Positions 19,879 to 28,105 of a stretch of 64,000 bases of DNA are shown here, one piece after another (position 1 is the first letter of the stretch; each line of letters begins with the position of its first letter). This DNA is from Candidatus Kapaibacterium sp. (GTDB lineage Bacteria > Bacteroidota > Ignavibacteria > Kapaibacteriales > Kapaibacteriaceae): positions 1 to 64,000 of the forward strand of contig JALHPC010000003.1 of the NCBI GenBank assembly GCA_022842685.1, written 5' to 3'. Made by a program: the position numbers and the translations under genes. A model generated the notes under the pieces. The model was not told where the DNA came from. It saw only the letters and a list, made by a program, of their open reading frames with translations, and did not search any database.

Positions 19879-19989
19879 GGAGCTCCTCCGGAGTTGGTGG
19901 TTGATACTGTGGTCGTAAGGCGGCAATATAGCCCTTTTGCGTTTGTTAGGCAAACGCACCTAAGCCGAAATGGGGAAAGAACTAAGCAG

Positions 19990-21525
19990 TTATGGCGCAG
20001 CTTCGGACACGACAAAGCTCCAACGCGGCAAGGCAACCCGCTGTGGACCGGCGCCTTGCGGTACGATAACAGTGCCAAGGTGTCGACCCACGACGTCGTA
20101 GGCGTTGAAATGGCGTGGACGATCGGATGCATCGGTGATGGTAACGTAACCGTCGGCCACGAGCCACGACGTGATCGTTGATCCTTCACGGACCGACAGA
20201 GGGCCTTCTTCGATGCGTCCCATGCGGTCGAGCGTCCTTCCCGCCAGCTCTTCGCCGTTGGCGTCGTACCACGGGACGTTGAACAGCATGTTATTCATGG
20301 GCATCTCTCCTTGGCGAACGGGCCCGTTATTGCCGTGAGGGTTCCGATACATCCACACGATGGTACTATCGGTCGTTACCTCGTACAACGTACCTTGGTT
20401 GCCCAGGCAAATCAGGGTGTTGCCATTTGGTAGGCGATCGGCACCACTTACGTTGGGGGCAAAGAACTGCTGCACAGACTGCCGAGGGTCGTAGCGCCAT
20501 GTGGGCTCGGGCGGGTCAAAGGCAAACGGCATTGCGGGTACAACGTACTTGCCTTCGGCATCAAGGGGCGGCGTGATTTCTTCGACCGACGACGTAAAGG
20601 GCGGCATTGAACCGCGACCAACGTTGTTACTAAAGATGGTGATGTTGCCCACACCTGGGCGTCCAGGGCGCACCCATTGAGCATTATGCTGGTACCAGAT
20701 CCGTTGGTCGTTGGGTATGCCACGACCGTAGTTTTGAGGGTTACCCCAACGGTAGACGATGCGGCCAGTGGAACGGCTGATGATGAGGATTTCGCTAAGG
20801 TTGCGCACGCTGAGAGCGATTTCGTCTCGCTCGGGATGATAATCTACGCCATTGGCATGTAGCCAATCTTGGTTCTGCAAACCACGGTACATGTCAATCT
20901 TGTCCCAGTTCTCTTCGATAACGCCGTATGTAGGCGCCCCAGGAACCCGGTCTTGAACGGCGTTTTCGAGGGCGCTCCAGCGCCATACGATTTCGCCGCC
21001 TACAGGCCGTGTTGGCCGAATCTCAACGATAACTTCGTCGAGTACGAACGGGGCCGACATCGACGCTGCTTCACGTCCAAGGGCAACCATTCTTGCTGAT
21101 GGTATGCGCTGCCACAGCAGCGCCAGAACGTTGCCGTTGGGCAGCATCGTTACATCATGGTGCAGGCGCATCGTATCGTTGGCCAGCTCGAACGTCCACG
21201 TCAAGTTACCGTCCCAGTCATACTCTTCCAAGATGCCACCAGCGCCCCCTACGTCAAGGGGCCTCGGAGTATTGGGGTTGCCGGTACGAAGCAGGCGTCC
21301 GCCGGGAAGCAGCATGGCTGCCTGACCCGGGCGATAAGCCGACGTCCACGTACGAACGGCATATCCTTCGTTATCGATGAGGTAGGTAATCGAGCCGGCT
21401 ACGGGTGCTAGTAGGCGATAGCCGTTGGAAACTCGTGCGGGGTCGCGTTGAATCACCCCAACGGTTTGTGCCGAAGCAACACATGTGCACTGAATGACGA
21501 CCAGCAGAACGGCGATGAAGTACAT
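19990..21525 (-). CDS. Arylsulfotransferase-family secreted protein with T9SS-like tail
   Basis: MYFIAVLLVVIQCTCVASAQ; NLTWTFELANDTMRLHHDVTMLPNGNVL, QDWLHANGVDYHPERDEIALSVRNLSEILII; C-terminal HFNAYDVVGRHLGTV. The upstream track extension is antisense to the next gene. Confidence 0.75.
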   Translation of the reverse strand: MYFIAVLLVVIQCTCVASAQTVGVIQRDPARVSNGYRLLAPVAGSITYLIDNEGYAVRTWTSAYRPGQAAMLLPGGRLLRTGNPNTPRPLDVGGAGGILEEYDWDGNLTWTFELANDTMRLHHDVTMLPNGNVLALLWQRIPSARMVALGREAASMSAPFVLDEVIVEIRPTRPVGGEIVWRWSALENAVQDRVPGAPTYGVIEENWDKIDMYRGLQNQDWLHANGVDYHPERDEIALSVRNLSEILIISRSTGRIVYRWGNPQNYGRGIPNDQRIWYQHNAQWVRPGRPGVGNITIFSNNVGRGSMPPFTSSVEEITPPLDAEGKYVVPAMPFAFDPPEPTWRYDPRQSVQQFFAPNVSGADRLPNGNTLICLGNQGTLYEVTTDSTIVWMYRNPHGNNGPVRQGEMPMNNMLFNVPWYDANGEELAGRTLDRMGRIEEGPLSVREGSTITSWLVADGYVTITDASDRPRHFNAYDVVGRHLGTVIVPQGAGPQRVALPRWSFVVSEAAP

Positions 21526-21542
21526 GAATGTGTTTGCAGGTA

Positions 21543-22631
21543 TTAGTAGCGGAACGATGCAGCAGCGCCGGTAGCCGCGGGCATACGCGATGCGGGAAGA
21601 ACCATGACGGTGCCACGTCGACGCAGAACAGCTTCGGCAATGTCGTCGAGAACATCGTCGATATCGGGGTGGTTGAGTGGCGCTGGCTCGACGGCGCCAG
21701 ATTCGGGATCGAGGCGCCCAGGAACGGTTTTGCCTGCTTCGACGAGGAGCGTGTCGATGCGGCCATGGATGGCAGCAGTGGCTATCTGGTTGAGGTCGGT
21801 GCTGCCGTTGCTGTGAGCGATGGCGTTGGCCACGACGTCGGCCACGCGTTGGAGACGGGCGTCGTGATCGGGCTCGACGATGGCCCAAGCGCGCTGTGCA
21901 AGCACGTCGTGCGACATCGACTCGGGGTTAGTGTCGATGCCATTGGGCATAATGTGCGGGTTGTGCGACACCTTGCGGAACAGCGCTTGATGCTCGGGAA
22001 GTGCGGCTAACATTAGGGGCAGGCCCGTGGGGCGGGAGTGGTGCTCCAGGATGGCGCGATCGACGGCGCGGAAGTAGCGTTCGGTATCTACGTCGGGCGT
22101 TTCTGGATGCTGACCGTCAACGGGTTCGCTGGCCGTGATTCCAGCGTCCATCGTTAGCGGCACATCGGGATGTGTGTCGATGGCATCCAATCCGTTGCGA
22201 TCTCCGCCATAGAGCGTGATACCCTTGCGAGTAATGGCGAGCACGTGATAACGGTCTGTGGACTGGAAGACCTGAAGCAAGGGCTTCACGTGGTAGCTCT
22301 CGGCAACGACGGCAACTTCGGGAACGGGCTGGCGCAGACGGAACGTGCGAAAGGCGCCCACGGTGCCAAGCACGGCAAGACCATCAAGAGTGCGTTGCCA
22401 GAACTTTTCGTTGGCAGCGAGTTCGCGAAATGGCTTCATGATGGCGTCGACGCCGTCGGGGTAAAATGCCTGGAGAAGCGACTGCTCTGCCTCGCGGAGC
22501 AAATTGCGAAAGCGAATAGGGTCCTGCTGCCGGTCGGGCTGGTGGCGATGCGTGGGTAGGTATATGGACACGCAGGGCGAGTTCTGTTGCTCGAGCAGGG
22601 TGGCGAGCGCTGAGTTTACAAAGGGCTTCAT
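21543..22631 (-). CDS. baeRF-type (bacterial archaeo-eukaryotic release factor family) domain protein
   Basis: CVSIYLPTHRHQPDRQQDPIRFRNLLREAEQSL...AVLGTVGAFRTFRLRQPVPEVAVVAESYHVKPLLQVFQSTDRYHVLAITRKGITLYGGD. Confidence 0.7.
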   Translation of the reverse strand: MKPFVNSALATLLEQQNSPCVSIYLPTHRHQPDRQQDPIRFRNLLREAEQSLLQAFYPDGVDAIMKPFRELAANEKFWQRTLDGLAVLGTVGAFRTFRLRQPVPEVAVVAESYHVKPLLQVFQSTDRYHVLAITRKGITLYGGDRNGLDAIDTHPDVPLTMDAGITASEPVDGQHPETPDVDTERYFRAVDRAILEHHSRPTGLPLMLAALPEHQALFRKVSHNPHIMPNGIDTNPESMSHDVLAQRAWAIVEPDHDARLQRVADVVANAIAHSNGSTDLNQIATAAIHGRIDTLLVEAGKTVPGRLDPESGAVEPAPLNHPDIDDVLDDIAEAVLRRRGTVMVLPASRMPAATGAAASFRY

Positions 22632-22740
22632 AATGCGTCCGATTGGTGGTGAGGTCGAAAGCGTACTGGCGGCAATATGAGGAAAAATACGCAAAGGAGG
22701 AGGTGGACCATTACGCTATCCACGCCTGCGTTGGGTGTCG

Positions 22741-23583
22741 CTAGGTACCGTCTCGAAGCGCCTGCAACACGTCGTCGACTGGTGTCGATTCGAATCGTTG
22801 CCCCAACTGCGCAATGCGTCGATACACTTCGGCAGCAGCGCGGTGGAAACCTTCGGGCTGGTTGACAGCCGCAAAGGTATCGGCAATCTCATGCATCTCG
22901 CCCTCGAAGCGCCAGGCCTTACGCGGAGCGTTTTGCAGGCGGCGTTCAACGCTTGCATCGAGTCCTGATCCTTCTGCGTGCCAGCGCTGCATGAGTACGT
23001 CGTACACTCCGTAAGCGGAAGCCGTAGCGGCAATGGATGCCAGCAGTGCTGTGGAGCCCTTGGTGTAGGCGGCGTAGCACATTTTGAGCGCCGAGGCGTC
23101 GCCCACGTTGTCGGATACAGTAATGACGTCAAGTGGGCCGCCTTGTAGAACAGACGTTAACTCTGTGGCATGAGGGCCCGACAGGTAGAGGCATGACTCA
23201 CCGCGCTCCTTGGGCGGAACACCAACGATGCCGCCGTCGAGAAACGTCGCGCCTGTGGCTTCGACGATGCCCCTTATCTGATGCGTACGTCGAGGTGAAA
23301 TGGCATTGGCATCTAGGTAGATGCCGGCAAATCCGAATGAGGCAACGTGGGAGGCGACGTTGATAGCCGACGCTGGCGGACATACTGCAACAACCATCGT
23401 CGAGCCGTCGAGTGCAGCTTGCAGGGTGGAGAATACATCGAACCCGGCACTCGTAGCGCGCTCATGGGTTGCTGCGCTACGGTGGGCAGAAACCCAACGC
23501 ACAGTATGTCCAGAGTTGCGAAACAGGGTGCCAACAGCAGTGCCCATGGCACCTGGATGGAGGAGGGTAATGGTGTGATACAT
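22741..23583 (-). CDS. NAD(P)-dependent oxidoreductase (6PGDH-like N-terminus, DUF1932-like C-terminus)
   Basis: MYHTITLLHPGAMGTAVGTLFRNSGHTVRWVS; KMCYAAYTKGSTALLASIAATASAYGVYD. Confidence 0.8.
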   Translation of the reverse strand: MYHTITLLHPGAMGTAVGTLFRNSGHTVRWVSAHRSAATHERATSAGFDVFSTLQAALDGSTMVVAVCPPASAINVASHVASFGFAGIYLDANAISPRRTHQIRGIVEATGATFLDGGIVGVPPKERGESCLYLSGPHATELTSVLQGGPLDVITVSDNVGDASALKMCYAAYTKGSTALLASIAATASAYGVYDVLMQRWHAEGSGLDASVERRLQNAPRKAWRFEGEMHEIADTFAAVNQPEGFHRAAAEVYRRIAQLGQRFESTPVDDVLQALRDGT

Positions 23584-23659
23584 GTGGCAAGCTAACCAAT
23601 CCGGCATCATCTTTTGTTGATGTGCCGTAGCAAGCTGTTGTGATGGTATCTTCGACCTA

Positions 23660-25876
23660 ATGAAAACAGTCCTTTGCCTCTTCAGCGTTCTTGGATTAAC
23701 ACTCCATGCTCAGGTGCCACGGCCCGGATTGAAGCTGTGGCTTCGGGCGGATTCGCTTGTTGTGCGCAACACGTTGGGCAATGTGCAGTCGTGGGGTAAC
23801 ATCGTGGATGGGAGGACTGCAACAGTTCCATCAACGTCATCGGCTGTGACGGTAGGACAGCTGCAAGGCCAATCATGCTTGGTATTTGACGGCTCTGGAT
23901 TTGTGGTAGCGCCGTCTGTGATGCCCGTAGGCAGCGATTATACCGTGGTGGTAGTTGCCCGGGTTGCCAATTTCTCGGCCACGAACAATCTTGTTTCCGG
24001 AGAAAGTCGTGCTCTGTGGCTTGCTGGAAGTGCATTCCCACGTGTGCTTCACGGAGGGGACTTTTCCAATCAATCGGTCAGCAGCGTAGGCGTCGAAGGT
24101 GCTTCGATTATTCGAGTACGATATAATGTCGCGTCGGGTGTTGCCAGAATCTCGGTGAATAATCGCCTCGGGGCAGCAGACGTGGTGCCGCTCAACTCGG
24201 ATAGTACCATTCAGATCGGAGCGTACCGACGAGGCAATTACTTTAGTGGACAGATAGCCGAAGTGCTTGTATTCGACGTTGAGTTAGATGACGCCAATCA
24301 GGTTCTGTTGGACGAATATCTTCACGACCGATATGGGATACCACGGGCTATGGACCCGAAACCGAAGGTAGTAGAGCTACACAGGATGCCACCAAATCTC
24401 ATGGTTGCAACGTGTGGCGATTCCATTGCGATAGCTGGGCGGGTTACAAGGGGTGGTGTACGTGCAGTTACTGTTAGCGTTGAGTCGAACGACGCGAACG
24501 TCGTGTATTTTTCGAAAACAACGCCACAACAAGGAGATACCTTTCGTGTGAGTTTTGCCATTGAAGGAGACCTTCGTCGATACGACGCGGTTGTGACCGC
24601 AGACACTGGTGGCGCCACGCTCGATACCATCGCCGTTTCACGGAACATTGTCTGCGGCGAAGTAATTGCGATTTCGGGTCAGTCGAACTCGATATATGGC
24701 GCCAACGGTCTTCAGGCATCTGCATATGCCAGGACATTTGGTGGTAACGCATCGTCAAATCGGTCCGACACGCTGTTTTCGCAGAGTCGAGCACAGGAGT
24801 CAGGCGGTGGCGCTAGCGTTGGAGCCTTTGGGCTCTACCTACAGAACGCAATAGCGGATCGTATGCGGCAGGCGACTCTTGTGATTAATGGCGGCGTTGG
24901 CGGAACAACCATACAGCAACACTTACCCGATCCAGCGAATCGACTTAATCGATCGACACTGTATGGTAGTTGGCTGTACAGGATAGTCAAGAGCCAAAGT
25001 CGTGAGCGCATCAAGTGGCTCTTCTGGTATCAGGGCGAGTCCAATGGAGGTAATGACGACTACACAGAGTTGTTTCACCAGCTATACAATGCATGGCACG
25101 AAGACCTGCCGAACCTTCGACACATTGTCGTTGTCCAGATACGGCCAGGATGTGGACCGGAGGGTCATGCGGCAATTCGTGATGCACAGCGCCAACTCGA
25201 GGATCGTTATCCGGATGTTGTAGTTCATGCGGCAGCAGCCTTGCCGTCTCACGATGGATGCCACTATGATCGAGAGGGCTATACAACGTTGGGGGCCCAA
25301 CTGTACGATGTGTACTCCCGAACGTCGCTGATGTCACAACCAGGTCGAGTGGCCGTTTCACCAACGATTAGCCACGTTGATTGCGTCGATGACGACTGCC
25401 GAAACGTCCGAGTCGTGATGAAGCGTTGGGAGGGGGTGTCGGCTCGAATTACGCCGGACACCATGGTTGGTGGAGCTGTGCGAACGGCTCGAGATGCGTT
25501 CTTTGCTGACGGCGATCCGGCCGTGCGGCCCGCAACGGTGGCAACCCATGAGAGTGGCATTGACCTCCGATTCGATTCACCAATTAGGCGATTGTCGTAT
25601 GTTCCCGACAAGTATTACCATGGGTCTGCCGTTGTCTTTCAAGGTCCATGGCTAGTAAACGGCCAAGGCGTTGGGGCTCTTACGTTTCATAACGTGGATG
25701 TGGTGCCAACTTCGGTACAGTTGGATGAGTCTCGTTCGGAATACCGTGAAGATGTAATCATGAGTCTTCAGGGCGTTATCGTTGGAAGGACAGATACAGA
25801 CTTGCATCAGTGCCCTTCGGGCGTATACCTGCGCCTCCATGCAGGTAAAGTACGTCGAGTGCTTCATGTTAGATAG
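23660..25876 (+). CDS. Secreted LamG-like plus sialate-O-acetylesterase (SASA) domain protein with T9SS-like tail
   Basis: LKLWLRADSLVVRNTLGNVQSWGN; GEVIAISGQSNSIYGANGLQ; KWLFWYQGESNGG; C-terminal PSGVYLRLHAGKVRRVLHVR. Confidence 0.75.
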   Translation: MKTVLCLFSVLGLTLHAQVPRPGLKLWLRADSLVVRNTLGNVQSWGNIVDGRTATVPSTSSAVTVGQLQGQSCLVFDGSGFVVAPSVMPVGSDYTVVVVARVANFSATNNLVSGESRALWLAGSAFPRVLHGGDFSNQSVSSVGVEGASIIRVRYNVASGVARISVNNRLGAADVVPLNSDSTIQIGAYRRGNYFSGQIAEVLVFDVELDDANQVLLDEYLHDRYGIPRAMDPKPKVVELHRMPPNLMVATCGDSIAIAGRVTRGGVRAVTVSVESNDANVVYFSKTTPQQGDTFRVSFAIEGDLRRYDAVVTADTGGATLDTIAVSRNIVCGEVIAISGQSNSIYGANGLQASAYARTFGGNASSNRSDTLFSQSRAQESGGGASVGAFGLYLQNAIADRMRQATLVINGGVGGTTIQQHLPDPANRLNRSTLYGSWLYRIVKSQSRERIKWLFWYQGESNGGNDDYTELFHQLYNAWHEDLPNLRHIVVVQIRPGCGPEGHAAIRDAQRQLEDRYPDVVVHAAAALPSHDGCHYDREGYTTLGAQLYDVYSRTSLMSQPGRVAVSPTISHVDCVDDDCRNVRVVMKRWEGVSARITPDTMVGGAVRTARDAFFADGDPAVRPATVATHESGIDLRFDSPIRRLSYVPDKYYHGSAVVFQGPWLVNGQGVGALTFHNVDVVPTSVQLDESRSEYREDVIMSLQGVIVGRTDTDLHQCPSGVYLRLHAGKVRRVLHVR

Positions 25877-25995
25877 TGGCATGACACTTGCCGGTTGTTT
25901 TCCTCGTTCGTTGAAGAACGTCGAGCGCTAGTTGTAACGAACGTCCGTTATTGGGAATTCTCCGTTCAGTACAACCAAATCGATCGGAGTTTATC

Positions 25996-27129
25996 ATGAC
26001 ACGGATATTCCTTTTTGTTGTGTCGGTGCATTTGGCTACAGTCTTCATGATCGCACAACCAGGTGACCCAACCAGGACGCCGCTTGACGTCTTAGCAACA
26101 GGAACGTATCGCGGTCAAATCGGCGGCCTATATCCAGATGGGCAGAACGTACCTCCCATTGCTCATCAGAGGGCACTAGAGGCCGAAACTCGTCGGATCG
26201 TTCCAGTCGATGCACGAGGCCGAATAGACTCCAGCGGAAAAATCGGATTTATCTGTTTGGGTGCGTCAAACCTTAAACAAGAATTTCCCGCCGTTGTATC
26301 ACAATTACAACGACATCCGAGTATTCACCCACGACTCGTATTCGTGAATGGGGCACAGGGAGGCATGTCGCTTGAAAAAATGATTGATACGGTTGATCCC
26401 CGATACTGGGAGAACGAGGTAGATCGAGCGATTGAACGGGCTGGGCTTACACATCACCAAGTACGAGTGGTTTGGCTCAAGACCAGCTTGCTACAGGGAC
26501 GTGGCGACACTCTTACGTTCGAACATGCAGTTTCTACAGGTGTTGAGCGCTATGTGCAGCTCATGCACATCATCGCGGCCAAACTGCCCAACGTTGCCAT
26601 CGTATATGGCTTCGGCAGAAACTCGACGGCCTACGTGGATACGACGGATGGTAACAGGTTGAGCCATCTTGAACCACGCGCATACTACGAAGGTTGGATC
26701 TGGAAACGACTTGTCGAGCTACAGATACAGGGAGACGAGCGATTCGTATGGACGCAGCCACAACGACGTATGCCGTTGCTTACGTGGGGGGCGTACATGT
26801 GGACGGCTCCGCCGAGTGCCAACACGTTTGGGCACGTGTGGCTAGCCGAGGATGTCGTTGAAGACGGTCTTCATCCCTCGGCGCAGGGCGAGGCGAAAAT
26901 TGGACGTCTCATCTCGAATTGGTTTACTCAGGACACATGGGCCCGGCAGTGGGTGCTTGCACAGAATCCTGTCGCGAGCGTTGACGAAGCTGTTGTTGAG
27001 CTTACCACGACCCCTCGCATGTTTGATATGCTGGGACGCGAAGTAACGAGCGCCACGGTGTCAGGAGCCTATTTCAAAGTTTGGCTCGAAGGTGGTCGGC
27101 AACGAGTCGAGCGCATTGTTGTGCCTTGA
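25996..27129 (+). CDS. Secreted SGNH-like hydrolase candidate with T9SS-like tail
   Basis: MTRIFLFVVSVHLATVFMIAQ; GKIGFICLGASN; DGLHPSAQGEAKIG; C-terminal FDMLGREVTSATVSGAYFKVWLEGGRQRVERIVVP. Confidence 0.65.
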   Translation: MTRIFLFVVSVHLATVFMIAQPGDPTRTPLDVLATGTYRGQIGGLYPDGQNVPPIAHQRALEAETRRIVPVDARGRIDSSGKIGFICLGASNLKQEFPAVVSQLQRHPSIHPRLVFVNGAQGGMSLEKMIDTVDPRYWENEVDRAIERAGLTHHQVRVVWLKTSLLQGRGDTLTFEHAVSTGVERYVQLMHIIAAKLPNVAIVYGFGRNSTAYVDTTDGNRLSHLEPRAYYEGWIWKRLVELQIQGDERFVWTQPQRRMPLLTWGAYMWTAPPSANTFGHVWLAEDVVEDGLHPSAQGEAKIGRLISNWFTQDTWARQWVLAQNPVASVDEAVVELTTTPRMFDMLGREVTSATVSGAYFKVWLEGGRQRVERIVVP

Positions 27130-27151
27130 GGTAAAGCTCGACGCTCCCAGC

Positions 27152-28105
27152 TTACCGACGTTTGGGAATTGAAGTGGTGTAGATAACGGTTCCCGTTGCA
27201 TCCACAAAGCGAACGGTTAGTAGCGTGGGCGAGGCGGTGACCGTGGCAAATCCTGGAACACTTCGAGCGAAGCGAGTCTCGGGGATGTTGCCGGTCTTAC
27301 GGACTTCCGACCCTGCACCACTAACGAACGAATGCACTCCAGTGTCGTCGACGTGATGTTGCAGGTCGTGCTCGTGTCCTGCGAAGTAGGCGTCGACACG
27401 ATGCTTGGCAAATAGGCCTTTGAATGACCGCAGCATGTTGCCGGTTTTGCCCTTGCGCTTTCCGCCTGTGTACATCGGATGGTGGCCGATGACAATCTTC
27501 CATGTTGCCTTCGAGCTCGTGAGAACGCTGTCGATGTAGCGCTTCTGTCGCGACGTGTCCTGCGTGGCTACATCGCCATATTCACCGGCAGGTGCTGCGA
27601 GGTAGTCGGTTTGGAATGGATTCGTGTCGATCACCAAGAGTAGCACCGACACGCTGGCGTCATCTTCGTCTTCGACGAAGGTCGTATCGAAGTATCGCGC
27701 AGGCATCGTCCAACGACGGCTAACGTCTGTGTAGTCGATTTGCGCCTGAACGTTGCCGTGATAGTCGTGATTGCCTAGGGCAACAATCCACGGCACGTGC
27801 AGACTGTGGGCTGTGTAGATATCTTCGAACGAGACCTTCCACGCATGATCGTGAACACTTTGTACTCCGTCGGGATAGAAGTTGTCGCCAACGGATACAA
27901 CAGCAACAGGGTCAAGGTGAACGGCCGCCGAGTCCATGGCACGGGCAACATCACGTTGATTGTGTTCGCCATGGCGGCCCCAGTCGCCGACGACGAGAAT
28001 GGAGAGCGAGGTGTCGGGCACGGTAATCGTGCGAATGCTCTGTCCCACAAGTGGGACAGAGCATAGGCAAATGAGCAGCGAAGCGATGAGGTTTGTATGA
28101 ATCAT
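27152..28105 (-). CDS. Secreted metallophosphatase (calcineurin-like / purple acid phosphatase-like)
   Basis: VVGDWGRHGE, SVGDNFYPDGV, ALGNHDYHGN, VIGHHPMYTGGKR, FAGHEHDLQHH; ATGA overlap with the upstream receptor. Confidence 0.9.
   Translation of the reverse strand: MIHTNLIASLLICLCSVPLVGQSIRTITVPDTSLSILVVGDWGRHGEHNQRDVARAMDSAAVHLDPVAVVSVGDNFYPDGVQSVHDHAWKVSFEDIYTAHSLHVPWIVALGNHDYHGNVQAQIDYTDVSRRWTMPARYFDTTFVEDEDDASVSVLLLVIDTNPFQTDYLAAPAGEYGDVATQDTSRQKRYIDSVLTSSKATWKIVIGHHPMYTGGKRKGKTGNMLRSFKGLFAKHRVDAYFAGHEHDLQHHVDDTGVHSFVSGAGSEVRKTGNIPETRFARSVPGFATVTASPTLLTVRFVDATGTVIYTTSIPKRR

Noticed and set aside
21526-21888. N-terminal extension of the 19990-21888 ORF
   Set aside because: Overlaps the C-terminus of the baeRF gene out of frame; low-complexity Arg/Ser; real signal peptide begins at 21525.
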